Of a stretch of 64,000 nt of DNA, positions 24,233-34,622 are shown in pieces. Location: assembly GCA_025084515.1 (NCBI GenBank), contig JAJAGP010000560.1, forward strand, positions 124,001 to 188,000, given 5' to 3'. Each line of letters starts with the position of its first letter. The stretch's first letter is position 1. The stretch is from Ancistrus triradiatus. Taxonomy: Eukaryota > Chordata > Actinopteri > Siluriformes > Loricariidae. A program made the position numbers and the translations under genes. The notes beneath the pieces are model-generated. The model saw only the letters and a list, made by a program, of their open reading frames with translations. It was not told the DNA's origin and searched no databases.

Positions 24233-25244
24233 GAGTTTTAAACATCACTTGAATTTCCACTCAATTATATTCCCATAATTGGAAATTAATTCTCAACCTT
24301 TACTACATATTTAATAAGTTACTGGTTAAATGCCGATCGAAGGAACATGGTGTTTATTGTAAGAGCCAAAAGTACAGCAAGAAGCACCCCAAGTTACTAA
24401 TTTTTCGGCTTTGGTGTGATTGCGCATGCACCAGTGCTTATTTAGCGCTGCTTGCGCGATCAGCAACACCTGCGGTCATGAGTACTTAGTAACGTATGGC
24501 TAGGAGGCCGGAGGTGATGTCAGGGTTTAGAAGCTAGGCTAGTGTTGGTTCACCATTTCCATATGGAGCTAACTGCGATTGACCCTTTATTTTTCTTTAC
24601 ACAAGCTTATGTAAAGTTTATAACTAATTCTAAAGGATATGATATAAAATATTTTTCCAGTGTGTCTAAATAAAAAAAGTCATCATTACCAAAATGTCTG
24701 TTTTAAAATGAAAGTAAATGTAATACTTCCATTATTTCATAATTTTCTATGTTTACCTTAGATTGTCCAATGCATGACTTTCATGGTGACATATGGTAGT
24801 TACTTAATGTCGATGGACTTTCAATGTCAATACTGTTAGTTGTCGGAACACAACATGGCGGAAGGAAAATATAACTAATGACATAGTCATGTCCGTATCA
24901 AGCAGACATGTAGTCTGTGAAATGTAGGAAGTAATACTTTGTGGCAACCCTAATAAACAAGAACAGACTGTCTTTTTTTTCTCAAAGTTTGTTTAGTGGA
25001 ATGGACAACTGATCATGAGTATTTGACTTTGTGGCCATTATATTCAGTTCAAACTGAAATTCATGAATAATGGAGAAAACCCATTCAAAACCCTTTCTGA
25101 CCCTCTCACACTGAACTTAAGGTATATTCTGATCTTGGTGAAGGATCTCACCTTGCCTGAGATAATCGCTCATACATTACAGATGCTTTCCACAGAGAAT
25201 AGGTTGCTATAATTAACAAGACTTGTTCAAAATCTCTCAATGTA
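24233..25244. other. col25a1 intron part, with an unexplained GC-richer patch
   Basis: Around 24390-24580 the sequence is clearly richer in G and C (gattgcgcatgcacc, gctgcttgcgcgatcagc, ggccggaggtgatgtcag) than its surroundings. It shows no reading frame or repeat I recognise. The rest is AT-rich. Confidence 0.4.
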
Positions 25245-26932
25245 TGGTGGTGCTTAAAAGTTTGTGAACTCCTTACAATTTTCCATATTTCTGCATAAAT
25301 GATGACTTAATCATTTGAAGATTTTCATTAAACGTAGATGAAGATAACCCAATTAAACAATCAAGAGAAAAATATTATACTTAGTCATTTATTTATTGTC
25401 GATAATGAGTCAATATTTCTAATCTGTGAGTGGCAAAAGTATGTGAGCCTTCTTAAGTATCTGGTGTGACCCCCTCGTGCAACAGTAACTGCAACTAAAC
25501 GTTTCTGGTAACTGTTGTTCAGTCCTGCACAATGACCTGGTGGAGTTTTAGCCCATTCTTCTGTAGAGAACAGTTTCAACTCTGGGATGTTGTTGGGTTA
25601 CCTCGCACGAACTGCTCTCATCACGTCCTTCCAATTATATTCGATTAAGGTCAGGACTTTGATTTTAACTTCATTCTTCTTTAACCATTCTTGGTAGAAT
25701 GACTTGTTTGCTATAGGATGGTTGTCTTTCTGCCATGTTCTCTTGATAATCAGTTCACTGACAGATGTCCTGATATTTTCCTTTATTTGTTGGTATAATT
25801 TAGAGTTAATTTGCTTCATGAATAAAAGCAAACCTTCTTGGCCAACATTCAGCAAAAAAAGCCCAAACCATGATACTACCAGTACCATGCTTCACATATG
25901 GGATAATGCTGGAATACAGTGTTTTCCTGTCTCCAGACATAACACATCCCATTCTTGTATATTCATTAAATATTTTTCCAGTAGTCTTCTGGATTGTCCA
26001 CGTGATCTTTTGGAAACGCTGATGAGTTATTTCCATGGTTTTTTTGGAGCACAATGGCTTTTTCCTTGTATTGCTGTCCTGCGCACCATTTGTTGTTCAG
26101 TGTTCTCCTGATGGTATACTCATGATCATTAACATTAGGCAATATGAGAGGCCTTTAGTTGCTAGGAAGTTACCCTGGTTTGTTTATTTATTTGTTTGTT
26201 TGCTTGCAGACTATTCCCTGCCTTGCTCTTGGAGTGATGGTTGACCACTCCTAGGGAGATAAAAATGGTCTTAAAATTGCTAAATATGTCTGACCATGGA
26301 TTGGTGGAGTACAAACCCTTTATATATTGTTTTGTAACCTTTTCTAGCCTTATGGGCATCAACAACTGCTAAAGAGGTCCTCAGAAATCTCCTTTGTTCG
26401 TGCCATGTTAGACTTCCGCAAACGTTTTGGGAAATTGAAACATTTATAGCTCCCTGGTACTATACAATTCACCAGGACACTCACCCACGCCTGATTGTCA
26501 TCACAATGATTAAAAATGTCTGACTTCAATTTCACCTTCAAATGAACTGCTAATCCTAGAGGTTCACATACTTTCCCCCCTCACAAATGTGTAAAATTAT
26601 ATGATTTTCAATAAATAAATGTTTAATTAGGTTCTCTTTGTCTACTTTTAGGATTTATGTAAAATTCTGATGATGTTTAGCATCATATTTTTGCAGCAGT
26701 ATAGAAACATCTGTGGGAGTGTGGTAGCATAGTGGTTAAGGGCCAGGGTTCAAGTCCCACTCTGCCAAGCTGCCACTGTTGGGTCTTTGTGCAAGATCCT
26801 TAACCAACAATGGCTTGGGTTGTAAGGCTTTATCAACTATAAGTTGCTCTGCATAAAGGTGTCTGCTAAATGACATAAATGTAAAAGTAAATATAAAATC
26901 AAAATCTTTCACAAACTTTCAAGCATCTCTTG
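25245..26932 (-). mobile_element. Tc1-like element, near full length, SINE-interrupted (family 1)
   Basis: Left terminus tggtggtgcttaaaagtttg after TA, right terminus cacaaactttcaagcatctc. The minus strand encodes in pieces MARTKEISED (start near 26406), then VKHGTGSIMVWAFFAE, then EYNWKD in a shifted frame, and at the end EEWAKTPPGHCAGL with YQKRLVAV. The frame is interrupted by stops and frameshifts. The D and E catalytic boxes cannot both be read intact. A SINE splits the right terminal repeat. Confidence 0.87.
26715..26893 (+). mobile_element. tRNA-derived SINE inside a Tc1 terminal repeat
   Basis: Head gtggtagcatagtggttaag, B box gggttcaagtccc, body tccttaaccaacaatggctt and tail ggtgtctgctaaatgaca. 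On both sides the terminal repeat of the Tc1 copy continues (tttgcagcagtatagaaa before, tttcacaaactttcaagc after). Confidence 0.86.
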
Positions 26933-27528
26933 CAGTCAGTGCCAGAATGGTCCCATGCCAGCACTCCTCTCATCTGGTCATGTTTTAATATTTGCAGTAA
27001 TGTGTCAGTATGAAACAGTCACATAATGTTTCCTGTGCACTTTTTTTGGAAAATGTTCCTAACCCATACACCTTTAATGAGTATTTATGAGCTAATCCTT
27101 CCAATGTTCTTTATGAATCTTGTGTTAAGTTATTCAGTTCCACTCACTGCTTACTCACACTCACTTATGAAACCTTTTGGAAGCCGTGTGCGCAGATACA
27201 GAACGAGCCAAAAATGGAAGTCATTTGATGGTCGTTCCCCTATTTAACCACAACAGGATAGGCCAGGTCCCCCCCACGCGTGTATATAAACATATTTTCC
27301 TTTTCACTCACACAAATCTCTTCAACCTATTTCAACATCGGTCTGTGTTATCATAAGTGATTTTAGCCTAAGCCACAATGAATTCCTGAGGTTGTGGGTA
27401 TTAGCTTTCCTCTTCATAGTGCTTTGAATTATGCATTGGTCATACTCATCTTCCACTCTCACTGTCCATTTGTATGGATGAATTTTCAAAATAATATTCA
27501 ATCTTTCTGTTTTTCTTTCCTGTTACAG
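26933..27528. other. col25a1 intron part
   Basis: No repeat named. The last 30 bases form the branch and pyrimidine region of the acceptor at 27528. Confidence 0.55.
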
Positions 27529-27555
27529 GGTGATCAAGGTGACCAGGGACCACGG
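27529..27555 (+). CDS. col25a1: col25a1 exon: GDQGDQGPR
   Basis: A 27-bp exon encodes GDQGDQGPR. A long pyrimidine tract (ctttctgtttttctttcctg) precedes the acceptor ttacag, and the donor is CGG|gtatgt. The human chain as I recall has GEQGDQGPR here, one conservative change. It lies directly before the interruption of the triple helix: in human the next residues are the non-collagenous MVFPKINHG block. Here a further candidate exon sits at 32659 before that block. The intron downstream is about 5.1 kb and carries dispersed repeats but no coding signal. Confidence 0.9.
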
Positions 27556-30309
27556 GTATGTGGTTTGCTAGAGCATGCCTTTTTTATGTGTTTTAATAAA
27601 TGTGTGTTGTGTCCCAGATATGAATGTTTGAGATGCATGGTTTTTGTGGGCAATGGGTCCTTTCCAAGAATAACAAATATCTGATATTGTAAGTGAAGAA
27701 GGCACAGGTTTCTCAACTCTAAACACCACAGGTAGCAGTTAGGAAAGGTTGCTGCTCTCTGACGTCTTCTACAAGACTGACTGGCTTTGATGGAGCTGTA
27801 GGGCATGGAAGAAAAAAAATGTGACTGCGTTTATTGTAATTTGATATGGCTAAAGCTCTTCAACCAAAATTAAGTTCCTAAGAAGAGCATAATTATTTCC
27901 AGTCCACTTGTTTGACATTTTGATAAATTCACACCTCTTAAAGGATGATTATGAAATAGGCACTTTCCCACAACTGCAAATTATGAAATAAGTTACCCAG
28001 ATATCTCTTTCCCGTATCTGCTTGCAGGGTCGCTCTAACTCTGAACAACTTATTAAACCTATTTATCTTTATTGAATTATGTGTCTGCCTAGCTTGTGGT
28101 TTTTCTCCCTTCCTTACTGCATTTCCTTTATTTTCATCACCGTCTTGGACAGGCTCCAAAGGGGTCACAGTCACTTAAAGTTTCCCTGATTAATTTGCCC
28201 CACGTGCAGGATCATGTTGAGGTTAACTGGTGGTGACAGAATGTAGCCATCAGCTCATTGTAAGATCTCTTAATCATTTATGACACTGTCACTCGCATCT
28301 CGGAGTAAACCTTTTTGTGGCATACTCTGTATCACTCTGAGGCTCTGTGCGCCTCTTTCTCCATGAAAATTAGATTTGTGATTTAACCACAAAAAGGCTC
28401 CCTCCCTGGACGTGCCTTCAGCTTGAGTTACTGCACCACGAGAAGCTTTAAGTAAGCTGTACACTATGTCCTACTGTTATGTAACTGTACAGTCATGTTT
28501 TTGATTACCTATACGAAATCTAAATCATTCACCTGAACACGTGTACACAAAACAGGGCTGCAATGTCATGTCCATGAAACTCTGTAGACCACTCATGTCT
28601 AGTGCTGCCATTCCAGCACTAGAGGTGGTTGTCTGTTTGAGGTGCTAAGCATTCATTTTAAGAAGCTTTAAGACAGAAATATGAGAAATGTTATGTTAAC
28701 ACTACTGGGCACTCCAAATTGAAGAGCACAGTCATTTTTTAGTCCATGCAGAGAATTGAGATATAGTACTTTAACGTGAGGAAAACGTGAACCCATTCAG
28801 ATCTAGATAGAGTGGGCAACAGCTATTTCTATATCTGTATGCAATTTATAACTAAAGTTCCTAAAGCAATTAGCACAAGGACTGGCTTGTTTGAATAATA
28901 ACAACCATAAAAGTGAATTCATTTAAAATTGGCTCTCTCTAGTTTTTCACAGTCCAACATCTGACCAGAACTCTGAAATAAAGGCTTGGATTGAAGCCGC
29001 TCTACATCTATTTCCACTTCCAGATGAACTGATAATCATGGTCTGTGTGGGAAACATCATAAAATGATATAGCTATTCCACCCACGGTGCCACATATGCC
29101 AGGATTATGCCTTTCCACTCACCAGATCCTTTAGTTAAGAGCTTACAAGGGGTGAACAAGCAGCAACTAAAGACACAATGTGGCTGGCACCAGCACATAA
29201 TATTCAGTAACTTAAATGAATGGCTTAGGTACATCATCGACAAAATGTTGTGGTCTGTAAAGGTATTAGTGAACCTTCAGAGCCATGACATTTCTATTCT
29301 CCTTATGCTTTTAGAGCTAAAATAGATAGTTCTTCCCTGGCAGGTTTATTTAGTGTGGCTCTGCAGATGTACAGTGTAAAACTGGCTGCTCAACTGTAGC
29401 GGAGTTCTGATTTTGGGATGTATCCAGTATGCAATCTGTGTACAAATGTCAGAGGCATTATTCAATTTTAAAGATCTGAAGAGCTGTTCCAGCACAAAGA
29501 GTTTCATATGCTATGTCCCAGAAGCCAAAATGCCTTTAAAAATAAACTGATTTAAAGTCAGTATGATGAGGTTTGTAAGATGCATGGCAAGCCAAGGATA
29601 TCAGGCCTTCAGGTTTCAATCACTACACTTCAATAAATCACTGAACCCATCTGCACTCGAATATAGATAATCAGCATCACTACATGGAACATTTCACAGA
29701 AATGGCAAGTTAGACTCTGGAGTACAATGGAGGACAAAGGATTTGACGAAGATAAGTTGAAGGGACACATTAATTTTTGACTGGCAGCTGTACATAACAT
29801 GAGCAGGCACCCAAAACTGCTCACATCTGATTCTGTACTTGTGGATGTTTAGACAGTTCAACTTAGAAAAGATGTTTCTTTGATGAAACTGGCATAGTCA
29901 AGCACATAGAGAAAATGTCAAAACACTGCATAGTCTGGATCATAACTATAACATCTTCTAGTGTTGACGTGAAGGGTGATTTGTTTTATAATTGCATGTC
30001 CCCAGGTTGAGGGCCAGGCATACTCCACAGCAAAACAGAACTATTTCCAAATAGCTGGGATTGTTACTTAACCACAGTGATGTTTTATTCTCACTCTTGT
30101 CCATTTATGCAGTGAAATTTTGAGGACTGTACAGACCCAAACCAAGTATGAAATTGTGGCCATGTAGTGCTCATATTGATTGTCTAAAAAGAATGTTGGG
30201 AACTTTTCTTATCTTAACTGACTTACATTTTTTCAGTTTTCTCTGCTAACAGACATTAGTACAACACATGGATATGTACTGTGGGGTCAATAGTGTAGGA
30301 TCAAGAAGA
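27556..30309. other. col25a1 intron part without named elements
   Basis: Unique-looking AT-rich intron sequence with scattered short open frames. No exon with Gly-X-Y codons beside splice signals is seen. Confidence 0.5.
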
Positions 30310-30500
30310 AAGAACTCATAGCAAGAAGGTCCTGGGTTTGATCCCAGGGTGGAGCTGCCTGGGTCCTATCAATGTGGAGTCTGTGTTGTGTCCTCTCCGA
30401 CTAGTTTCGATATAATCTGGAGTGTTGATGTAAGCTTGTGTTTGTCGGTGAATAGCCTTTGATGCTGGAAAGTGACGTTAAATGAACCAAATAAGCAAGC
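30310..30500 (+). repeat. Dispersed repeat H, variant tail
   Basis: Head aggtcctgggtttgatccca (B-box-like), then tcaatgtggagtctgtgttg. The tail gaatagcctttgatgctgga runs into cgttaaatgaaccaaataag. Shares its body with 31750-32020 and, inverted, with 6905-7160. Confidence 0.6.
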
Positions 30501-31445
30501 AAACAAACATGGCTGAAAGCCGGCATACACTCTGTTTTCAGTTTCTTAGTTAAAGCTGCATTGTACTTGCTCTTCCCTGGCTCTGCCTATCAATAGCAAA
30601 GGATTCCACAGAACCATCAGAGATCACATTATTGTTAGGTCAAAGACCATAATCAGCAAAGCAGTGACACTGACATGCAAGTAACATGATAGTTTTTTGT
30701 TTTTGGTATGAGTGCGTCAGGTGCAACAACATTGTTAGGTTTTACACACAGTGTACACTTACTGGCAACCATTGTTAAGACACACCTTGTTGGTACAGCT
30801 TGTAGGTGTTCAGTTCGAAGCTGTAAGTAATTTTATTCCATGCACAATTTGTGTTGGCTGTCGTTTAGGCCTTCATCAGTATCATTTTCTAACCACAGTA
30901 CTCTGTTGGCTGGATACTGACTTGATAATTGCATGACTGAGCAGTTCCTAATAAAGTTTCTTATAAAGTGGCCGCTGAGTGTGTATTAGCCACTGGCTTC
31001 TTGTAAAGTGTAGTGGAATCAGTGCAAAATCCCACTGTCGCCAAGTAAATCGATCAAGCTTATTGTAAAACTAACAAAATGAAGCACAGGCAGCACTCTG
31101 CCAGGTTTTGAGGGAGCGCTACATAATTCAAGGAGCCTAGACAGTGTTCCCATCAGTCAATGTCTCAGTGAAGCTTCTGTGTCTGATCCCATTTTTATTA
31201 TGATTAGTTCTGTGGATGTTAGTAACTCTGTGACTGGGGCACTCCTGGTCTGCGTCACTTACCACAGACCCAGCCTGATCTTTCTGCTTTCTCTGTGCTA
31301 TTGGTCTTCTGTCATGCTTAACCCAGTCCCTATCCTCACATCAGACAGTTTTTTTATTCTGTAAGATCCTGCTGGTCTATCCTGAGTACCAGCCCTGGAG
31401 ACACCATAACTGATAGCCCTCATCTCACCAGAAGCCTTATACAGA

Positions 31446-31498
31446 GAAGCTCAGCACTGAAACTAGTGCTCTACCATCTGAGCTATACAGTCTCTAGT
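31446..31498 (-). other. tRNA-like 5' half
   Basis: On the minus strand the sequence reads GTATAGCTCAGATGGTAGAG followed by CACTAGTTTCAGTGCTGAG. The first part is a good D-arm and A box (TAGCTCAGATGG). The second can fold as a stem AGCACT/AGTGCT around a short loop. No T-arm with a GGTTCGAATC-like B box follows, so this is a partial tRNA pseudogene or a SINE head rather than a working tRNA gene. Confidence 0.45.
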
Positions 31499-31749
31499 GA
31501 GCTGAGGTTTGGCTTGCAGGATAGATCAAGAGGGTCTGATACTTGGAGGACAGAAGGAGCGACTACTGGGGTCCCACTTTACCAGGGGCCCCTCGAGTTA
31601 CAGAGCCCACTCGGGTCTGGGTCTGTGGTTAGGTGATGTAGACCAGGGGTGCCCAATCACATGGCTAATTATTTAGTTAGGATTGAATTTTTTGGGGGGT
31701 CAACAATCTTTACTTAGAGTGGTTAAAAATGTTCTGAGTGTCCATTTAT

Positions 31750-32020
31750 TAAATTGGTGGCATGGTGGCACAAGGAGATAGCCCAGTTTGATCCTGACCT
31801 TGTTCTCTGCCTATATATCTTCCTTGTGTCTCTTTTGGTTTTCTCTGGGTACTCAGGTTTCCTCGCACATTCCAAAGACATGGGTTAGGCTAACTGGTCT
31901 CTCTAAATTTCCTCAGTGTGAGTGTGTTTGACTGGTATATTTATAACATTGCACTTGTCATGAATAGTCATTGATACTGATGTGACTTTCAAGAAACAAA
32001 TAAATCACTGTATTAAGAGG
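31750..32020 (+). repeat. Dispersed repeat H, variant tail
   Basis: Head ggtggcatggtggcacaagg, middle ctcaggtttcctcgcacatt and ccaaagacatgggttaggct, tail catgaatagtcattgatact. Diverged copy of the family seen at 30310. Confidence 0.6.
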
Positions 32021-32337
32021 CCAATACAGTTTCAATGGCTTTCAAGCATGGTAATATGGAATATCCTATAAACAAGGTACAGTATTTCCCCATGTTTATA
32101 ACCATTTATGTAACGTTCACCTATTTGCTGGAACAGTCTCTTTAGGCTAGATTTTCAGGTTGAATAGGGTTTGTGGTAAAGCAGACATTTTTACCATAAC
32201 CTCCACATGACAGATGTGTCTTAGAGCAAATTTAAAATTGGGCCCCATTTCCCTGGTCATGTTTTTTGTTGTTGGCAATATGTTGGAGAATTGTAAAAGT
32301 TCAAAAGCATTTGTCACAAAACAGAAATACAAATGCA

Positions 32338-32530
32338 AATGTCAAGTCAGATTTATTCATATAGCAGTTTTTACAGTGGAGCATTGTCTCAAAGCAGCTT
32401 TACAATTTTAGATTATCTTCTAATATCTAGGGTCAATTCCAAATTGAGCAAGCCTAGAGCGACAGTGGCAAGGAAAAACTCCCTAAACATTATGAGGAAG
32501 AATACGTTACAAACAAATTTAGGATTTTAC
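32338..32530 (+). repeat. Dispersed repeat K, short copy
   Basis: Starts atgtcaagtcagatttattc and contains ggagcattgtctcaaagcag and ggcaaggaaaaactccctaa. Further copies lie at 51694 and 52564. This copy ends about 130 bases before the candidate exon at 32659. Confidence 0.72.
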
Positions 32531-32658
32531 TAAAATAGAATGTCTTATCCAGCTTTTAAACAGTTTGTGATCCCAAACACAATGCAAAGTATTCAGCGGT
32601 GGACATGATGCATGTTATGTTGTGTGGTTGTGTTTGTGTTGTGCCGTTTTGTCCCCAG

Positions 32659-32718
32659 GGACTCCCTGGTCTGCCCTCCATGGCTGCTTTGCACAGCAAT
32701 CAAATCCTGACTATGAAG
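32659..32718 (+). CDS. col25a1: col25a1 candidate additional or cassette exon (20 residues, starts GLPGLPS)
   Basis: A 60-bp open segment lies between the acceptor ttttgtccccag and the donor AAG|gtttgt. It encodes two triplets, GLPGLP, then the non-collagenous stretch SMAALHSNQILTMK. It is in phase 0 like all neighbours, so including or skipping it keeps the frame. The donor hexamer gtttgt is not ideal, but the well-supported exon at 55350-55394 uses the same one. I recall no counterpart in the canonical human chain, where GDQGDQGPR joins directly to MVFPKINHG. It could be an extra exon of fishes, an alternatively used exon, or a chance open segment. The in-register GLPGLP start beside a perfect acceptor argues against chance. 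Confidence 0.68.
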
Positions 32719-33030
32719 GTTTGTTGAGGTGGCCTAGCTGCTCAGGCAGACTCTACAGCTCACACACTGAGATCACCGGATGATTCAAAACCTTTGTAAC
32801 CCGAGACCATTTAACAATAAGCTGCAGTCTTAAATCAAGTGCTGTTATGCCTTAGTGCTGATAAGAGATGGAACTCGTTTGTGCATACTGTCCAGTAGTG
32901 GTTTTGAACCTGCAGCACACAACATTCACGTCATTTTATCTGGTTATTTGAAGCTTGTTCAGTTGGATAAAGCTGGTAGACCTTAACAGATGTTGTAAGT
33001 TATTAGTAAGCATATATTATACTTTATGTA
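32719..33030. other. col25a1 intron part between the candidate exon and a Tc1 element
   Basis: No repeat or second exon is recognised in these 312 bases. Confidence 0.5.
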
Positions 33031-34622
33031 CAGTGGGGCCAAAAAGTATTTAGTCAGCCACTGATTGTGCAAGTTCTCCTACTTATGAAGATGAGAGAGG
33101 TCTGTAATTTTCATCATAGGTACACTTCAACTATGAGAGACAAAATGAGAAATAAAAAACCAGGAAATCACACTGTAGGATTTTTAAAATATTTAATTGT
33201 AAATCATGGTGGAAAATAAGTATTTGGTCAATAAATTTGGTCCAAACTCATACTCAAAAAAAAAGCAAGATTTCTGGCTCTCACAGACCTGGTAACTTCT
33301 TCTTTAAGAAGCTCTTCTGTCCTCCACTCGTTACCTGTATTAATGGCACCTGTTTGACCTCGTTATCTGTATAAAAGACACCTGTCCACAGCCTCAAACA
33401 GTCAGACTCCAAACTCAAGACCAAAGAGCTGTCGAAGGACACCAGGAAGAAAATTGTAGACCTGCACCAGGCTAGAAAGAGTGAATCTACAATAGGCAAG
33501 CAGGTTGGTGTGAATAATTCAACTGTGGGAGCAATTGTACGACACACAAGACCATTGATAATCTCCCTTGATCTGAAGTTCCACGCGAGATCTCATCCGT
33601 GGGGTCAAAATGATCATGAGAATGGTGAGCAAAAATCCCAGAGCTACACGGAGAGACCTGATGAATGACCTACAGAGAGCTGGGACCAAAGTAACAAGGG
33701 TACCATCAGTAACACACTACGCCAAAAGAGACTCAGATCCTGCAGTGCCAGGCGTGTCCCAAGGCTTAAGCCAGTACATGTCCAGGCCCATCTGAAGTTT
33801 ACCAGAGAGCATATGGATGATCCAGAAGAGGATTGGGAGAATAGCATGTGGTCAGGTGAAACCAAAATAGAACTTTTTGGTAAAAACTCAACTGGAGGAA
33901 AAAGGATGCTGAGTCGCATCCCAAGACACCATACCTACTGTGAAGAATTGGGGGTGGGAAACATCATGCTTTGGGGCTGTTTTTATGCAGAGGGGACCAG
34001 AACGACTGATCCGTGTAAGGGAAGAATGAACGGGGCAATGTATTGTGAGATTTTAAGCCAAAACCTTTTTCCATTCAGTGAGAGCATTGAAGATGGAACG
34101 TGGTTTTGTTTCTTCCAGCATGACAATGATCCCAAACACACCGCTCGGGCAATGGACGGAGTGGCTTCGTAAAAGCATTCAAGGTCCTGGAGTGGCCTAG
34201 CCAGCCTCCAGACCTCATAGAAAATTTGTGGAGGGAGTTGAAAGTCCATGTTGCCCAAAACATCACTGCTTTTAGAGGAGATCTGCATGGAGGAATGGGG
34301 CCAAAATACCAGCTACAGTGTGTGCAAACCTGGTGAAGACTTACAGGAAACGTTTGACCTTTGTCATTGCCAAACAAAGGTTATGTTATAAAGTATTGAG
34401 TTGGACAAAAATTTATTGACCAAATACTTATTTTCCACCATATCATTTTACAATTTAAATTCTTTAAAAATCCTACAGTGTGATTTTCCTGGATTTTTTT
34501 TTTCTCATTTTGTCTCTCATAGTTGAAGTGTACCTATGATGAAAATTACAGACCTCTCTCATTTTTCTAAGTAGGAGAACTTGCACAATCAGTGGCTGAC
34601 TAAATACTTTTTGGCCCCACTG
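33031..34622 (+). mobile_element. Full-length Tc1-like element with long inverted repeats, inactive
   Basis: The element begins cagtggggccaaaaagtatt and ends with the inverse, flanked by TA at 33029-33030 and 34623-34624. Its terminal inverted repeats are about 210 bases each (33031-33237 and 34410-34622). The plus strand encodes TKELSKDTRKKIVDLHQ near 33421, WSGETKIELFG near 33850, FQHDNDPKHTARAMDG near 34115, and ENLWRELKVHVAQN near 34220. The first catalytic residue is lost: the usual W-S-D-E reads W-S-G-E. Two codons are missing before the IENLW box, and frameshifts lie between the blocks. It occupies the intron before the MVFPKINHG exon. Confidence 0.92.

Noticed and set aside
25704..26111. 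135-codon plus-strand frame with hydrophobic stretches
   Set aside because: Antisense of a Tc1 transposase pseudogene.
32333..32533. Short protein-like frame beginning MQMSSQIYSYSS
   Set aside because: By-product of dispersed repeat K; similar frames occur in its other copies.
33644..34377. Minus-strand open frames within the full-length Tc1 element
   Set aside because: The transposase motifs lie on the plus strand; these are shadows.
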